Below, in pieces: positions 1 to 9,393 of a DNA stretch of 64,000 nt (positions are counted from its first letter, which is position 1; the number at the start of each line of letters is the position of its first letter). The translations under genes and the position numbers were made by a program. A model generated the notes under the pieces. It saw only the letters and a program-made list of their open reading frames with translations, ran no database searches and had not been told where the DNA came from. The DNA comes from CAVSWT01 sp963782985 (GTDB taxonomy: Bacteria > Bacteroidota > Ignavibacteria > Ignavibacteriales > Ignavibacteriaceae), in contig CAWALU010000006.1 of the NCBI GenBank assembly GCA_963782985.1, positions 620,001 to 684,000 on the forward strand. Direction: 5' to 3'.

Positions 1-942
1 GTCTATGACTCTGCGAATGTTGTGGGCAGCTATAAAATTGTAGTTTACGCCACCGATTTTCTTGCGGCTGATTCAAGCGGTGTTCTAAAAATGAATAATG
101 AATTTTTAATACAGAGCGATCATTCAGTGTATGTTTCGCAAAATGAAATTCCTCTTATGGTTTCAGGCAGATCAAAAATAATTGAAGCTCTGAATCTTTT
201 AAAAACTATTAAAAATAATTTTTCGTTCAGCAAAAAAGAAAAAAATAATATTAACGAAGCTATTGAAGAAATTAATTCTTCATTAAAAGCAAAGAACTTT
301 ACAGATGATAACAATCTTTCTCAATATGGACTGCATTTCTATGGAGATATTTCCTCGGCGGTTTTTCAACTGGACCGCTTACTAAAAAATAGTCAAGTCA
401 AGAATGAAATAAACAGCGTATTAAATTTATTGTTTGAGGGTTCAAAAGTATTTGCCGAAAGTTCAATTGAAGAAGCTTCCGAAAATTGTACGCTGCGATG
501 GGGCTGTTCTCTTATATTAAAAACAGCAAATGCCGCGCTTGATAAAGCGGTAATCAGCTTCAGTAAAAATACCTGTTTTATTGCATTCGGTTATCTTGCA
601 AGCGCATGGACGCAGTCTCAGTTAGCAATTGGAACAAGACTTAGAAAAGGCGCAGAATCTGCATCTGATAATTTACCAACTGAGTTCGCCGTTGAGCAAA
701 ATTATCCTAATCCTTTTAATCCAAATACAACGATAAAATATCAGCTTCCTGAAGCCAGCCATGTTAATATTCAAGTGTATGATGTGATTGGAAATTTAAT
801 AACTACTTTATTAGACGATGAGAAGGATGCAGGCTATTACAGCATTGATTGGAATGCCGGTGGATTAGCCAGCGGCGTTTATTTGTATGTTTTTAGAAGC
901 GGCGACTATTTGTCAACTAAAAAATTAATCCTGTTAAAATAG
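1..942 (+). CDS. T9SS cargo protein, 3' part (C-terminal sorting domain)
   Basis: The frame is open from base 1, so the gene is truncated at its 5' end by the window edge and the GTG at 22 is not a real start. The visible part is about 313 residues. It has a helical middle segment of no recognised family, then a roughly 85-residue type A sorting domain starting near base 676. This domain carries NYPNPFNPNTTIKY, VYDVIGN, GYYSIDWNA, SGVYLYV and a final KKLILLK. In known T9SS cargo this domain is recognised for export across the outer membrane and is then removed. The function of the mature protein cannot be read from this fragment. Confidence is high for the sorting domain and low for any specific role. 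Confidence 0.85.
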   Translation, partial: VYDSANVVGSYKIVVYATDFLAADSSGVLKMNNEFLIQSDHSVYVSQNEIPLMVSGRSKIIEALNLLKTIKNNFSFSKKEKNNINEAIEEINSSLKAKNFTDDNNLSQYGLHFYGDISSAVFQLDRLLKNSQVKNEINSVLNLLFEGSKVFAESSIEEASENCTLRWGCSLILKTANAALDKAVISFSKNTCFIAFGYLASAWTQSQLAIGTRLRKGAESASDNLPTEFAVEQNYPNPFNPNTTIKYQLPEASHVNIQVYDVIGNLITTLLDDEKDAGYYSIDWNAGGLASGVYLYVFRSGDYLSTKKLILLK

Positions 943-997
943 TCCGCTGAATTCCAAAAATACTTTTAAGAGTAAAAGTAATATTTATTATAATTGT

Positions 998-1034
998 GTC
1001 GCAGACAAAAAAATCGTTTGCGACATTTTATTTT
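998..1034 (+). terminator. Rho-independent terminator after the T9SS cargo gene
   Basis: The arms GTCGCAGAC (998-1006) and GTTTGCGAC (1016-1024) pair at 8 of 9 positions across a 9-base A-rich loop, and are followed by ATTTTATTTT. The hairpin sits 56 bases after the stop of the upstream gene. It also covers the GTG at 996, which argues against that codon as the start of the next gene. Confidence 0.75.
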
Positions 1035-1052
1035 CATAAAAAAAGAATATTA

Positions 1053-4000
1053 ATGATTAATGTTTGCATTAAATTTTTAGCAATTTACTTTATCTTTTCT
1101 TTATCGCTATTTGCTCAAGAGCAAATTAGATTTAATCATCTAACTGTTGAAGATGGACTTTCTCAAAGCGCCGTTACTTGCATAATTCAGGATAGGAAAG
1201 GATTTATGTGGTTTGGTACGCAAGACGGCTTAAATAGATATGACGGTTATAATTTTAAAACTTTTAAAAATGATCCCGCTGATTCCACAAGTATATCCGA
1301 TAATTTCATTTTTTCTATTTATGAAAACGCAGACGGTTCCCTTTTTTTTGAAACTCAGAACGGCATACTAAATAAGTATTTCCCACTTACAGAATCTTTT
1401 CGTAAAGTTGATAAAAATTCTGTTAATCTAAGTCAAGCTAAGATTAGTTCAGTAGATGCTGTATATCATGATTCTTCAAAAGTAAAATGGTCAGGCGGGC
1501 TTGGCGCCGCGACGGGATTAAAAAAAGAGGATCTTGCCACTGGTAAAGTTACGGTTTACAAGCATAGCGCTTCCGATCCGTTTAGCATAAGTGATGATAA
1601 AGTTTATTCAATTTTTAGAGATCATGCCAATAATCTTTGGATTGGAACTTTTAATGGATTGGATAGACTTGATGAGAAGACGGGAAAATTTTATCATTAT
1701 AAAAAAAATGCAAGCGATCCCAACAGTCTTACCGATAATTGGATTTGGCCTATCTTTGAAGATTCTAAAAATAACTTGTGGATAGGCACAGTTCGAGGCG
1801 GGCTGTGCAAATTTAATTATGAAACAAATTCTTTTACATCTTACAAAAATGATTCGGCTGATCCATACAGCATAAATGATAATTTTATTTTTTCAATTTA
1901 TGAAGACCGCGGCGGAGTAATGTGGGTAGGTACAAACACCGGCGGAGTAAATTATTTTCATCCTGCTACTCAAGTTTTTGAACATTACACAAATAAAAGA
2001 GGAAACAAAAATAGTTTAAGCAGAGATGAAGTATTGTCTCTTTATGCTGATTCAAAGGGATACTACTGGATTGGAACCCGCGGCGGCGGCTTGGATAAGT
2101 TTGATTACAATAAAAAAGAATTTAAAAATTATTCAAATAATCCAAACAATTTAAATAGCGTCGCTGAAAATTCAGTTCAATTAATTTATGAAGACAGGTC
2201 GGGCATTTTGTGGCTTGGAACATTCAGCGGGGGCTTGGATGCTTTTGACCCTAAAACGGAAACCTTCACTCACTATACTCATAACCCATCTGATTCAAAC
2301 TCAATTACCGATAATAGAATCGTCTCAATTTTTGAAGATACTGAAAACATTCTTTGGATTGGAACTTATGGCGGCGGCTTAAATAAGTTTGATAAATTGA
2401 AAAATAATTTTTCATGCTATTCCGCTAACAAAAATGATTCAACCGCTCTTAGCTCAAACAGCGCGTGGACAATATCAGAAGATAATGCCGGGAACTTATG
2501 GGTGGGCGCTTTTGGCGGGGGTGTAAATGTTTTTGATAAAATAAATAAGACCTTTACACATTTTACAAATAATCCGCACGACACCGAAAGTTTAAGCGAT
2601 GATAATGTGATCAGAATTTTTAAGGACAGCAACGGCATTATGTGGATTGGAACTACGCGCGGCTTAAATAAATTTATTCCTAAAACAAAAAAGTTTAAAA
2701 GCTACCGTGAGAAGGACGGTTTAGCCAATGATTTTATTTATGGAATACTTGAGGACGATAAAAAAAATTTATGGATAAGCACAAACAATGGAATAAGTAA
2801 ATTTAATCCGTCAAAAGAATCCTTTAAAAATTATTATTACAATGATGGATTACAGGGAAATGAATTCAATCAAAATGCATTTGCTAAAGATTTTAAAACC
2901 GGCAGACTATTATTTGGCGGGGCGAACGGTTTTAATATTTTTAATCCGGAAAGTTTGAAAGAAAATATATTTTTGCCCCCTATTGTTTTCACTAACTATA
3001 TACGCTACAATACCGACGACAAAGAGGGAAAACCAATTAATGAAAAGGGAATTGATGAACGTGAAAATCTTTCCTTATCTTATAAAGATAATATCGTAAT
3101 AATTGACTTTGCGGCTTTAAGCTATTTAAACAATTCTGAAAATCAATATCGTTATAAGCTGGAAAAGATAAATAAAAATTGGATACAGTTGGGGACCAAT
3201 CATACAGTAACATTTACAAACTTATCTCCAGGCAATTACACCCTCCGAATCGCGGGCTCAAATAATGACGGCTTATGGAATGAGCAAGGCGCCGCTTTGG
3301 CAATTACAGTCTCCCCTCCCTGGTGGAAAACCAAATTTGCTTATCTCATATATGCAGTTGTTTTTCTTAGCGCTCTTTATGGAATTAGAAAATATGAAAT
3401 AAACAGGCGGGAACAAAAAACTCAAATTAGAGTATCGGCTTTGCGCATTAAAGCCAAAGAAGCCGAAAATAAAGTATTGGAAATTGAGAATGAAAGAAAA
3501 ACTAAAGAACTTGAGGAAGCAAGACAATTGCAGCTTTCTATGTTGCCGAGAGTTTTACCCGACCTTCCCAATTTAGAAATTGCGGCTTATATGCGCACCG
3601 CCACCGAAGTAGGCGGCGATTATTATGATTTTTTAGTTCAGGAAGGTGGCGTTTTGAATATAGCTTTCGGCGATGCAACCGGGCATGGGCTTCAAGCCGG
3701 AACTATGGTTACTTTGATGAAGGGATTTTTTACTTCGGATTCTGCAAAATTGAGTTTGCAGGAATTTATGAATCATTGCAGCCGCATAATAAAAGAAATA
3801 AAACTGGGGAGGATTCTGATGTCGTTTTGTTATGCGAAAATTGATAAGCATAAATTATATTTAACCAGCGCTGGTATGCCCCCGGTTTACTTATTCAGTA
3901 ATGAAACTAAAACTGCAGAAGAAATTATTATACATGGTATGCCGTTGGGCGCAATGAAAAAATTTTCTTACGGTTTAATTGAAAAAGAATTGAACAGCGG

Positions 4001-4214
4001 CGATGTTATTCTTTTTTTAACTGATGGATTGCCAGAACAAATGAATAGCAATGAAGAAATGTTTGATTATATACGCGTTAGAGAAAACTTTAGCCAATTT
4101 GCAAACGAAAGTCCGCAGCGCATTATTGATAAACTAATTGCAAAAGGGGATGAATGGATGGACGGCGCCGTTCAAGCCGATGATATTTCATTCGTGGTAG
4201 TGAAGGTTAAATAA
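1053..4214 (+). CDS. Two-component-type propeller sensor with SpoIIE/PP2C phosphatase output
   Basis: The protein is about 1053 residues. ATG 1053 is preferred over GTG 996 because it begins directly with a signal peptide (MINVCIKFLAIYFIF...LFAQ) and the GTG lies in a terminator stem. The periplasmic part holds at least ten W-[IVL]-G-T blade motifs (for example FMWFGTQDGLNRYD, NLWIGT, YYWIGTRGGGLDKFD), as in the double seven-bladed propellers of hybrid two-component receptors. A Y_Y_Y domain follows, then one membrane segment near residues 757-778 and a short coiled coil. The C-terminal domain is a PP2C/SpoIIE phosphatase with GGDYYDF (about 853), GDATGHG (about 872), DGLPEQ (about 990) and a final DDISFVVVKV. 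The output is therefore Ser/Thr dephosphorylation, probably of an anti-sigma-factor antagonist, rather than a histidine kinase. No partner-switch gene is adjacent and the ligand is unknown. Confidence 0.88.
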   Translation: MINVCIKFLAIYFIFSLSLFAQEQIRFNHLTVEDGLSQSAVTCIIQDRKGFMWFGTQDGLNRYDGYNFKTFKNDPADSTSISDNFIFSIYENADGSLFFETQNGILNKYFPLTESFRKVDKNSVNLSQAKISSVDAVYHDSSKVKWSGGLGAATGLKKEDLATGKVTVYKHSASDPFSISDDKVYSIFRDHANNLWIGTFNGLDRLDEKTGKFYHYKKNASDPNSLTDNWIWPIFEDSKNNLWIGTVRGGLCKFNYETNSFTSYKNDSADPYSINDNFIFSIYEDRGGVMWVGTNTGGVNYFHPATQVFEHYTNKRGNKNSLSRDEVLSLYADSKGYYWIGTRGGGLDKFDYNKKEFKNYSNNPNNLNSVAENSVQLIYEDRSGILWLGTFSGGLDAFDPKTETFTHYTHNPSDSNSITDNRIVSIFEDTENILWIGTYGGGLNKFDKLKNNFSCYSANKNDSTALSSNSAWTISEDNAGNLWVGAFGGGVNVFDKINKTFTHFTNNPHDTESLSDDNVIRIFKDSNGIMWIGTTRGLNKFIPKTKKFKSYREKDGLANDFIYGILEDDKKNLWISTNNGISKFNPSKESFKNYYYNDGLQGNEFNQNAFAKDFKTGRLLFGGANGFNIFNPESLKENIFLPPIVFTNYIRYNTDDKEGKPINEKGIDERENLSLSYKDNIVIIDFAALSYLNNSENQYRYKLEKINKNWIQLGTNHTVTFTNLSPGNYTLRIAGSNNDGLWNEQGAALAITVSPPWWKTKFAYLIYAVVFLSALYGIRKYEINRREQKTQIRVSALRIKAKEAENKVLEIENERKTKELEEARQLQLSMLPRVLPDLPNLEIAAYMRTATEVGGDYYDFLVQEGGVLNIAFGDATGHGLQAGTMVTLMKGFFTSDSAKLSLQEFMNHCSRIIKEIKLGRILMSFCYAKIDKHKLYLTSAGMPPVYLFSNETKTAEEIIIHGMPLGAMKKFSYGLIEKELNSGDVILFLTDGLPEQMNSNEEMFDYIRVRENFSQFANESPQRIIDKLIAKGDEWMDGAVQADDISFVVVKVK

Positions 4215-4299
4215 AAATTTCAAATTTAATATGGGCTAAATTTTCAAAATATATAAAGTCCGCGGAAAAGAAATGTCTCACCTTTTTATCTAACAGTGG

Positions 4300-4325
4300 A
4301 GACGTTCTCAGAACGTCTTTACAAA
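4300..4325. repeat. REP-like palindromic element, single copy
   Basis: GACGTTCTCAGAACGTC at 4301-4317 is a near-perfect palindrome (arms GACGTTCT / AGAACGTC around one base), followed by TTTACAAA. The same core plus tail recurs at 30615 with 2 mismatches in 26 bases, so this is a dispersed intergenic repeat rather than a chance terminator. It lies between the convergent sensor and fbp genes, where it could also end transcription. Confidence 0.6.
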
Positions 4326-4404
4326 GCAACTTCCCAATTGCCTCCTATAGGTAAAATTAATAAATGCTAATTTTTCGGAATAGGGTTTGTAATTATAAAC
4401 AGTA

Positions 4405-5457
4405 TTAATGATCATGCTTTTTGCTGTTCTTATAAATCTCGTTGTGACTTTCTTCTTTTGCTATAAATTCCTCCACTTTTTTTACGTCTTCATTATTGCC
4501 TATAAATATAGGAGTGCGCTCATGCAGGCTCTCCGGCTGAATTTCCAATATCCTTTTATATCCATTTGTAGCTCTGCCCCCTGCAGCCTCAACTATAAAC
4601 GCCATAGGGTTGCATTCATACATTAACCTTAATTTACCGTGAGGATTTCTGGAATCAGCGGGGTACATATAAATTCCGCCATAGAGTAAATTGCGATGAA
4701 TATCCGCAACCATAGAACCGATGTAACGCGAAGTGTATGGTCTTCTTGTTTTATCATCTTCTTCCTGCAGATGTTTAATATATTTTTTTAAACCCGGATG
4801 CCAATAAAGATAGTTGCCTTCATTGATACTGTAGATATGGGACTTTTTAGGAATTTTCATTTCAGGATGAGATAAAAGAAATTCACCGAAAGAAGGATCG
4901 AGAGTGAAACCATAAACCCCGTGTCCCGCAGTATAAACCAGAATAGTGCTTGAACCATAAACAATATAACCGGCGGCTACTTGTTTTAGGCCCTGCTGAA
5001 GACAGTCTTCCAAAGCGCCGGGTTTGCCGTCGGGCGTAACTCTTCTGTAAATAGAAAAGATAGTGCCGATACTTATGTTGGCGTCAATGTTTGAAGAGCC
5101 GTCAAGCGGATCAAAAAGCAAAACATATTTTCCTATTTTAAATTCATTTGGAATATGGATTATATCTTCTTCTTCCTCCGAAGCCATTACGCATAGATGA
5201 CCGCCGTGATCCATCGCTCTAAAAAGCATGTCGTGCGCAAAGATATCTAACTTTTTAACTTTTTCACCGTGAACGTTGCTGTCGCCGGTAAAACCGAGAA
5301 TATCAACGAGTCCTGCTTTGTTTACTTCTAACGAAATTACTTTTGCGGCGAGAGAAAGATCTTGCAATAATTTTGAAAGTTCGCCGGTAGCTTCAGGGTG
5401 AAGTTTTTCACCCTCAATAATATGGCGGGCAAGCGTCATGAAACGGAGCTTTGACAT
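4405..5457 (-). CDS. fbp: Fructose-1,6-bisphosphatase class I
   Basis: This 350-residue enzyme hydrolyses fructose 1,6-bisphosphate to fructose 6-phosphate in gluconeogenesis. The metal-binding active-site signature LFDPLDGSSNID is at residues 115-125, followed by IGTIFSIYR. The acidic EEEED stretch and the R-Y-I-G-S-M-V-A-D sugar-phosphate region are also present, and the length is normal for class I enzymes. The gene stands alone, convergent with the sensor gene across a REP-like repeat and 43 bases downstream of the ABC transporter pair. Together with gpmA and gnd/zwf/pgl elsewhere in the window it belongs to central carbon metabolism. Confidence 0.95.
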   Translation of the reverse strand: MSKLRFMTLARHIIEGEKLHPEATGELSKLLQDLSLAAKVISLEVNKAGLVDILGFTGDSNVHGEKVKKLDIFAHDMLFRAMDHGGHLCVMASEEEEDIIHIPNEFKIGKYVLLFDPLDGSSNIDANISIGTIFSIYRRVTPDGKPGALEDCLQQGLKQVAAGYIVYGSSTILVYTAGHGVYGFTLDPSFGEFLLSHPEMKIPKKSHIYSINEGNYLYWHPGLKKYIKHLQEEDDKTRRPYTSRYIGSMVADIHRNLLYGGIYMYPADSRNPHGKLRLMYECNPMAFIVEAAGGRATNGYKRILEIQPESLHERTPIFIGNNEDVKKVEEFIAKEESHNEIYKNSKKHDH

Positions 5458-5500
5458 TTCATTTTCCTTTTTTTATTGAACTATTTTTTGATAGTTGACT

Positions 5501-7294
5501 TTAAACTGCTTTACCGATTTCTTGATCTTTGTATTGCAGTTGATAAAGCTTATAATAAATTCCTCGTTTGGCAAGCAGTTCTTGATGATTACCTGTTTCT
5601 CTAATTTCACCTTTGTGCATAACAATTATTTTATCTGCGCTTTGTATAGTTGAAAGTCTGTGAGCAATTACAATTGCCGTTCTTCCAACAAGAAGTTTTT
5701 CAATTGCTTTTTGAATTAGCATTTCAGTTTCAGTATCAACGCTGGAAGTAGCTTCATCAAGAACTAAAATTTGCGGATCAAAAGCAAGGGCGCGGGCAAA
5801 TGAAATTAATTGTTTTTGCCCAACGCTTAAAGTAGAGCCGCGTTCTTTAACCACTTCATCATATTTATTAGGAAGGGATTGGATAAATTTATCTGCGCCG
5901 ACAGTCTGCGCCGCTGAAATTATTTTTTCATTCGAAATTTCATTATGCCCCATATTTATATTTGATTTTATGGTGCCGGAAAACAGATAAACATCTTGCA
6001 GAACAATTGAAATAAATTTTCTTAAATTTCTTTTATCTAAAGTTCTAATATCTATTCCATCAAGAAAAATTGAACCTTTATTTATATCATAGAACCGTGT
6101 AAGCAAATTTATAATGCTGGTTTTACCCGCTCCTGTATGTCCTACAAGCGCAATTGTTTCACCGGAATTTATATTAAACGAAATATTTTTCAGCACATAA
6201 TCTTCGTCGTTATATGCAAACCAAACATTTTTAAATTCAACATTTCCTTTTACTTTATTTAAGATGATAGGTTTTTCAGGATTATTTACAAATGTTTGAT
6301 TATCCAGCAGTTTAAAAATTCTTTCCGAAGAAGCCATAGCCGTCTGCATAATATTATATTTTTCAGATAAGTCGCGGATAGGTCTAAAAAACATTTCTGT
6401 GTATTGAATAAAAGCAAACAGAATTCCAATAGTTAAAGTACTGCTGATGATTTCACCGCCGCCGTACCATATTATTAATCCAATTGCAATTGAGCTGAGT
6501 AGTTCCACTGAAGGATAAAAAATTGCGTAATAAAAAATTGATTTTATGTTGGCGGCTTTATAATCAGAATTAATATTTGAAAATTGTTTTAGCTCGTCCT
6601 TTTCTTTATTAAATATTTGGACAACGTTCATTCCGGTAATATGTTCCTGCATATATGAATTTAATCTTGCCAGATGAAGACGAACATCTCGGTAGGATTC
6701 GCGGACTTTTCTTCTAAACAAAAAAGTGCCATAAATTAAAACCGGCAGCACAGAAAGCGTAACGAGAGATAATTTAATATCCATAAAAAACATAAATCCT
6801 AAAATCCATAGGATTATAAATACATCGCTAAAAACCATTACTATGCCGGAAGAGAAAAGTTCATTCAACGATTCAACATCATTAGTAGAGCGCGTAACTA
6901 ATCTGCCGATAGGAGTTTTGTCAAAAAAACGTAAAGCTAATTTTTGAATGTGAGTAAAAATTTGTATGCGTAAATCATAAATAGTTTTTTGTCCGAGAAG
7001 CTGCGTATAATAGGTTAAAAAATATTGAATGACTGCCTGCAGGAATAGGGAAGCAAACAAAAGCAAGCTAATAATAAAAAGTCCGTGGTAATTTGAATTT
7101 GCAATGTAATCATCAACGGCAACTTTTGTTAAGTAGGGACGGAGCGGTCCCAAAGCAGCCACCACAACATTTAATAGGATGGCAAATATTACGTATTTTT
7201 TATAGGGTTTAATGTAGCTTAATAATCGCTTCATCAAGCGTGCATCGTAGGCTTTGCCGAGAACTTCGTCTTCGCTGTTATAATCGTTTGGCAT
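5501..7294 (-). CDS. ABC exporter half-transporter, subunit with canonical Walker B
   Basis: This 597-residue protein has a six-helix type IV exporter membrane domain followed by a nucleotide-binding domain. The Walker A motif GHTGAGKTS is near residue 381. The Walker B stretch ILVLDEATSSVD near 508 keeps the catalytic glutamate. The ABC signature is LSVGQ instead of LSGGQ. The preceding gene (7351-9099) has the complementary pattern: a normal FSGGQ signature but LDDSF in place of LDE. This is the hallmark of heterodimeric exporters such as TM287/288, in which one ATP site is degenerate. The substrate cannot be deduced (lipid, peptide or drug). The gap to the partner is 56 bases, so they are probably co-transcribed. 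Confidence 0.92.
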   Translation of the reverse strand: MPNDYNSEDEVLGKAYDARLMKRLLSYIKPYKKYVIFAILLNVVVAALGPLRPYLTKVAVDDYIANSNYHGLFIISLLLFASLFLQAVIQYFLTYYTQLLGQKTIYDLRIQIFTHIQKLALRFFDKTPIGRLVTRSTNDVESLNELFSSGIVMVFSDVFIILWILGFMFFMDIKLSLVTLSVLPVLIYGTFLFRRKVRESYRDVRLHLARLNSYMQEHITGMNVVQIFNKEKDELKQFSNINSDYKAANIKSIFYYAIFYPSVELLSSIAIGLIIWYGGGEIISSTLTIGILFAFIQYTEMFFRPIRDLSEKYNIMQTAMASSERIFKLLDNQTFVNNPEKPIILNKVKGNVEFKNVWFAYNDEDYVLKNISFNINSGETIALVGHTGAGKTSIINLLTRFYDINKGSIFLDGIDIRTLDKRNLRKFISIVLQDVYLFSGTIKSNINMGHNEISNEKIISAAQTVGADKFIQSLPNKYDEVVKERGSTLSVGQKQLISFARALAFDPQILVLDEATSSVDTETEMLIQKAIEKLLVGRTAIVIAHRLSTIQSADKIIVMHKGEIRETGNHQELLAKRGIYYKLYQLQYKDQEIGKAV

Positions 7295-7350
7295 TATACA
7301 ATATTAATTTTATTTATCAAAAAAAGCTGCGGTAATTTTGTTCATAAATT

Positions 7351-9099
7351 TTATTTCAATTCTTCCAATTCTTTTTCGAGTAACTGCTTGTAATGAATAT
7401 CTGCATAGATCCCGCCGAGGCGAACCAATTCATCGTGCGTTCCTTCTTCGGCAATTTCTGATTTTGAGAGTACAATTATTTTATCTGCGTTCTGCACGGT
7501 AGATACTCTATGACTTATGATTATACTTGTTCTATCCCGCATAAAAGTTTTTAATTTTTGTAGAATCTCTTCCTCGGTATGGGTATCAACAGAGGAAAAT
7601 GAATCATCAAGTATCAATATTTTTGGATCGATGGCTAAGGCGCGCGCTAACGATGCGCGTTGTTTTTGTCCGCCCGAAAAAGTAATTCCTCTTTCACCAA
7701 CTATTGTATCATAACCATGTGGAAATGATTGAATATCATTATCAAAATTTGCAATCTTTGAAACTTCAACAACTCTATCTTTGCTGATATCTCTTAAACC
7801 ATAAGAAATATTATTTACAATATTATCAGAAAATAAAAATGATTCCTGCTGAACCACTCCAACGTTTTGTCTTAAAACATTTATCGGAATATTTTTAACA
7901 TTTATTCCATCAATTAAAATTTCGCCGTCGGTAACGTCATAAAGCCTTGGAATTAAATTGATGAAAGAAGTTTTGCCTGCGCCGGTGTGTCCCATAATAG
8001 CAACGGTAGAACCTTTATCAATTTTTAAATTAATATTTTTAAGGATGAAGGGTAAATTTTCGCCGTACTTAAAAGACACATTTTTAAATTCAATTTCGCC
8101 GTTAAGTTTAGTTACGTTAAAATTAGTTTCAGTTGAATCTTCAATTTCAAAAGGTTCATTAAAAATTTTATTTAATCTTTTCATACTTGCTTCAGCTTGC
8201 TGTATAATATTTATTACCCATCCGAAAGCAATCATTGGCCAAATCAATATTCCGAGGTAAACGATAAAAGCTGTAATCTCGCCAAGGTTCATCGTCCCTT
8301 GAATTACTTTAGCTCCGCCGTACCAAATCACAATAATTATCGAAAGCCCGGTGATTAAAAAAAGTATCGGCATAATCCACGCTTGAATGCGCACCATATT
8401 CATATTACGGGTTATGAATTCTCTGCTTAAATTTTTCCATTCGTTAATTTCATTTTCTTCGCGGACATAAGATTTTATTACGCGAATACCTGAAAAATTT
8501 TCCTGAGCTTTTGTAGTTAGATCAGAAAATTTTTCTTGAATAAGAGTGTACTTTTCATGAATCATTTTGCCAATTTTATAAACAACAAAAGACAAAAGCG
8601 GCAAAGGAAGAAGCGAATATAAAGTAAGCTGTGGGTTAAGCGAAATCATTATAGAAATTACAATTATTAATCTTATGCTTGTATCGATGGAGTACATTAC
8701 CGCCGGACCGAGAAACATTCGCACCGCATTTATATCATTCGTTGCATGCGACATAATATTGCCGGTTGAATTATTTTGGAAATAGCGAAGAGGCAGGCGT
8801 TGAATATGTTCCCAAAAATTGAAACGTAAATCGAATTCGATTTCTCTTGATACTACAATTATAGTTTGACGAATAAAAAAACGAAAAATTCCGGCGAACA
8901 ACGAAGCGCCAACAATAAGCAACGCATAATTAATTAGTTTGTTAGCCGCAACATTTTTTTGAAGATCATTTATTGCATCTTTTAAAATTAACGGGACATA
9001 AATACTGCCTATATTGGAAAGAAGAATAAAAAGTAAACCCCAAAAGAGTTTTTTTTTATACTTGACGAAATATTTTTTTAGAGTTAAAAGGTTATTCAT
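7351..9099 (-). CDS. ABC exporter half-transporter, subunit with degenerate Walker B
   Basis: This 582-residue membrane domain plus nucleotide-binding domain is the first gene of the pair. Walker A (GHTGAGKTS) is near residue 368 and the signature FSGGQKQ is canonical. The residue after Walker B is Asp (ILILDDSFSSVD, about 493), where the catalytic Glu is expected, so its own ATP site should be hydrolytically weak. It probably assembles with the downstream half-transporter. The 294 bases upstream, before serS, hold no gene and presumably carry the promoter. A Bacteroidetes-type promoter could not be identified with confidence. Confidence 0.92.
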   Translation of the reverse strand: MNNLLTLKKYFVKYKKKLFWGLLFILLSNIGSIYVPLILKDAINDLQKNVAANKLINYALLIVGASLFAGIFRFFIRQTIIVVSREIEFDLRFNFWEHIQRLPLRYFQNNSTGNIMSHATNDINAVRMFLGPAVMYSIDTSIRLIIVISIMISLNPQLTLYSLLPLPLLSFVVYKIGKMIHEKYTLIQEKFSDLTTKAQENFSGIRVIKSYVREENEINEWKNLSREFITRNMNMVRIQAWIMPILFLITGLSIIIVIWYGGAKVIQGTMNLGEITAFIVYLGILIWPMIAFGWVINIIQQAEASMKRLNKIFNEPFEIEDSTETNFNVTKLNGEIEFKNVSFKYGENLPFILKNINLKIDKGSTVAIMGHTGAGKTSFINLIPRLYDVTDGEILIDGINVKNIPINVLRQNVGVVQQESFLFSDNIVNNISYGLRDISKDRVVEVSKIANFDNDIQSFPHGYDTIVGERGITFSGGQKQRASLARALAIDPKILILDDSFSSVDTHTEEEILQKLKTFMRDRTSIIISHRVSTVQNADKIIVLSKSEIAEEGTHDELVRLGGIYADIHYKQLLEKELEELK

Positions 9100-9393
9100 A
9101 TTTTAATAGTTTTAACAATTTTATTTATGAAATCTTCTTTCCTTAATATCCAGGGGTTAACTTTATTGGGGGTTAATTTATAAAAAGCCAGTATAATCTG
9201 ATTCTTGTCTATTTTCAAATAAATCATTATAAAAAAAGTAAAATTAAATCTATAAAAATTATTTTAAAGTGATGCAGATTCAACAATATATATTTTCCTT
9301 CAAAATTTTTATTAGAGGAGAAGTATTTTTGCTCATCTGTTAAAACCATAATAAATAAGAATAATCTTTTATTAAATGATTCCTTATTTCTAA

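Noticed and set aside
996..1052. GTG start giving a 1072-residue sensor
   Set aside because: It lies in the terminator hairpin and would place 19 polar residues before a clean signal peptide.
1600..2700. DNA-level tandem repeats in the sensor gene
   Set aside because: The periodic GGC-rich segments simply encode the repeated W-[IV]-G-T propeller blades.
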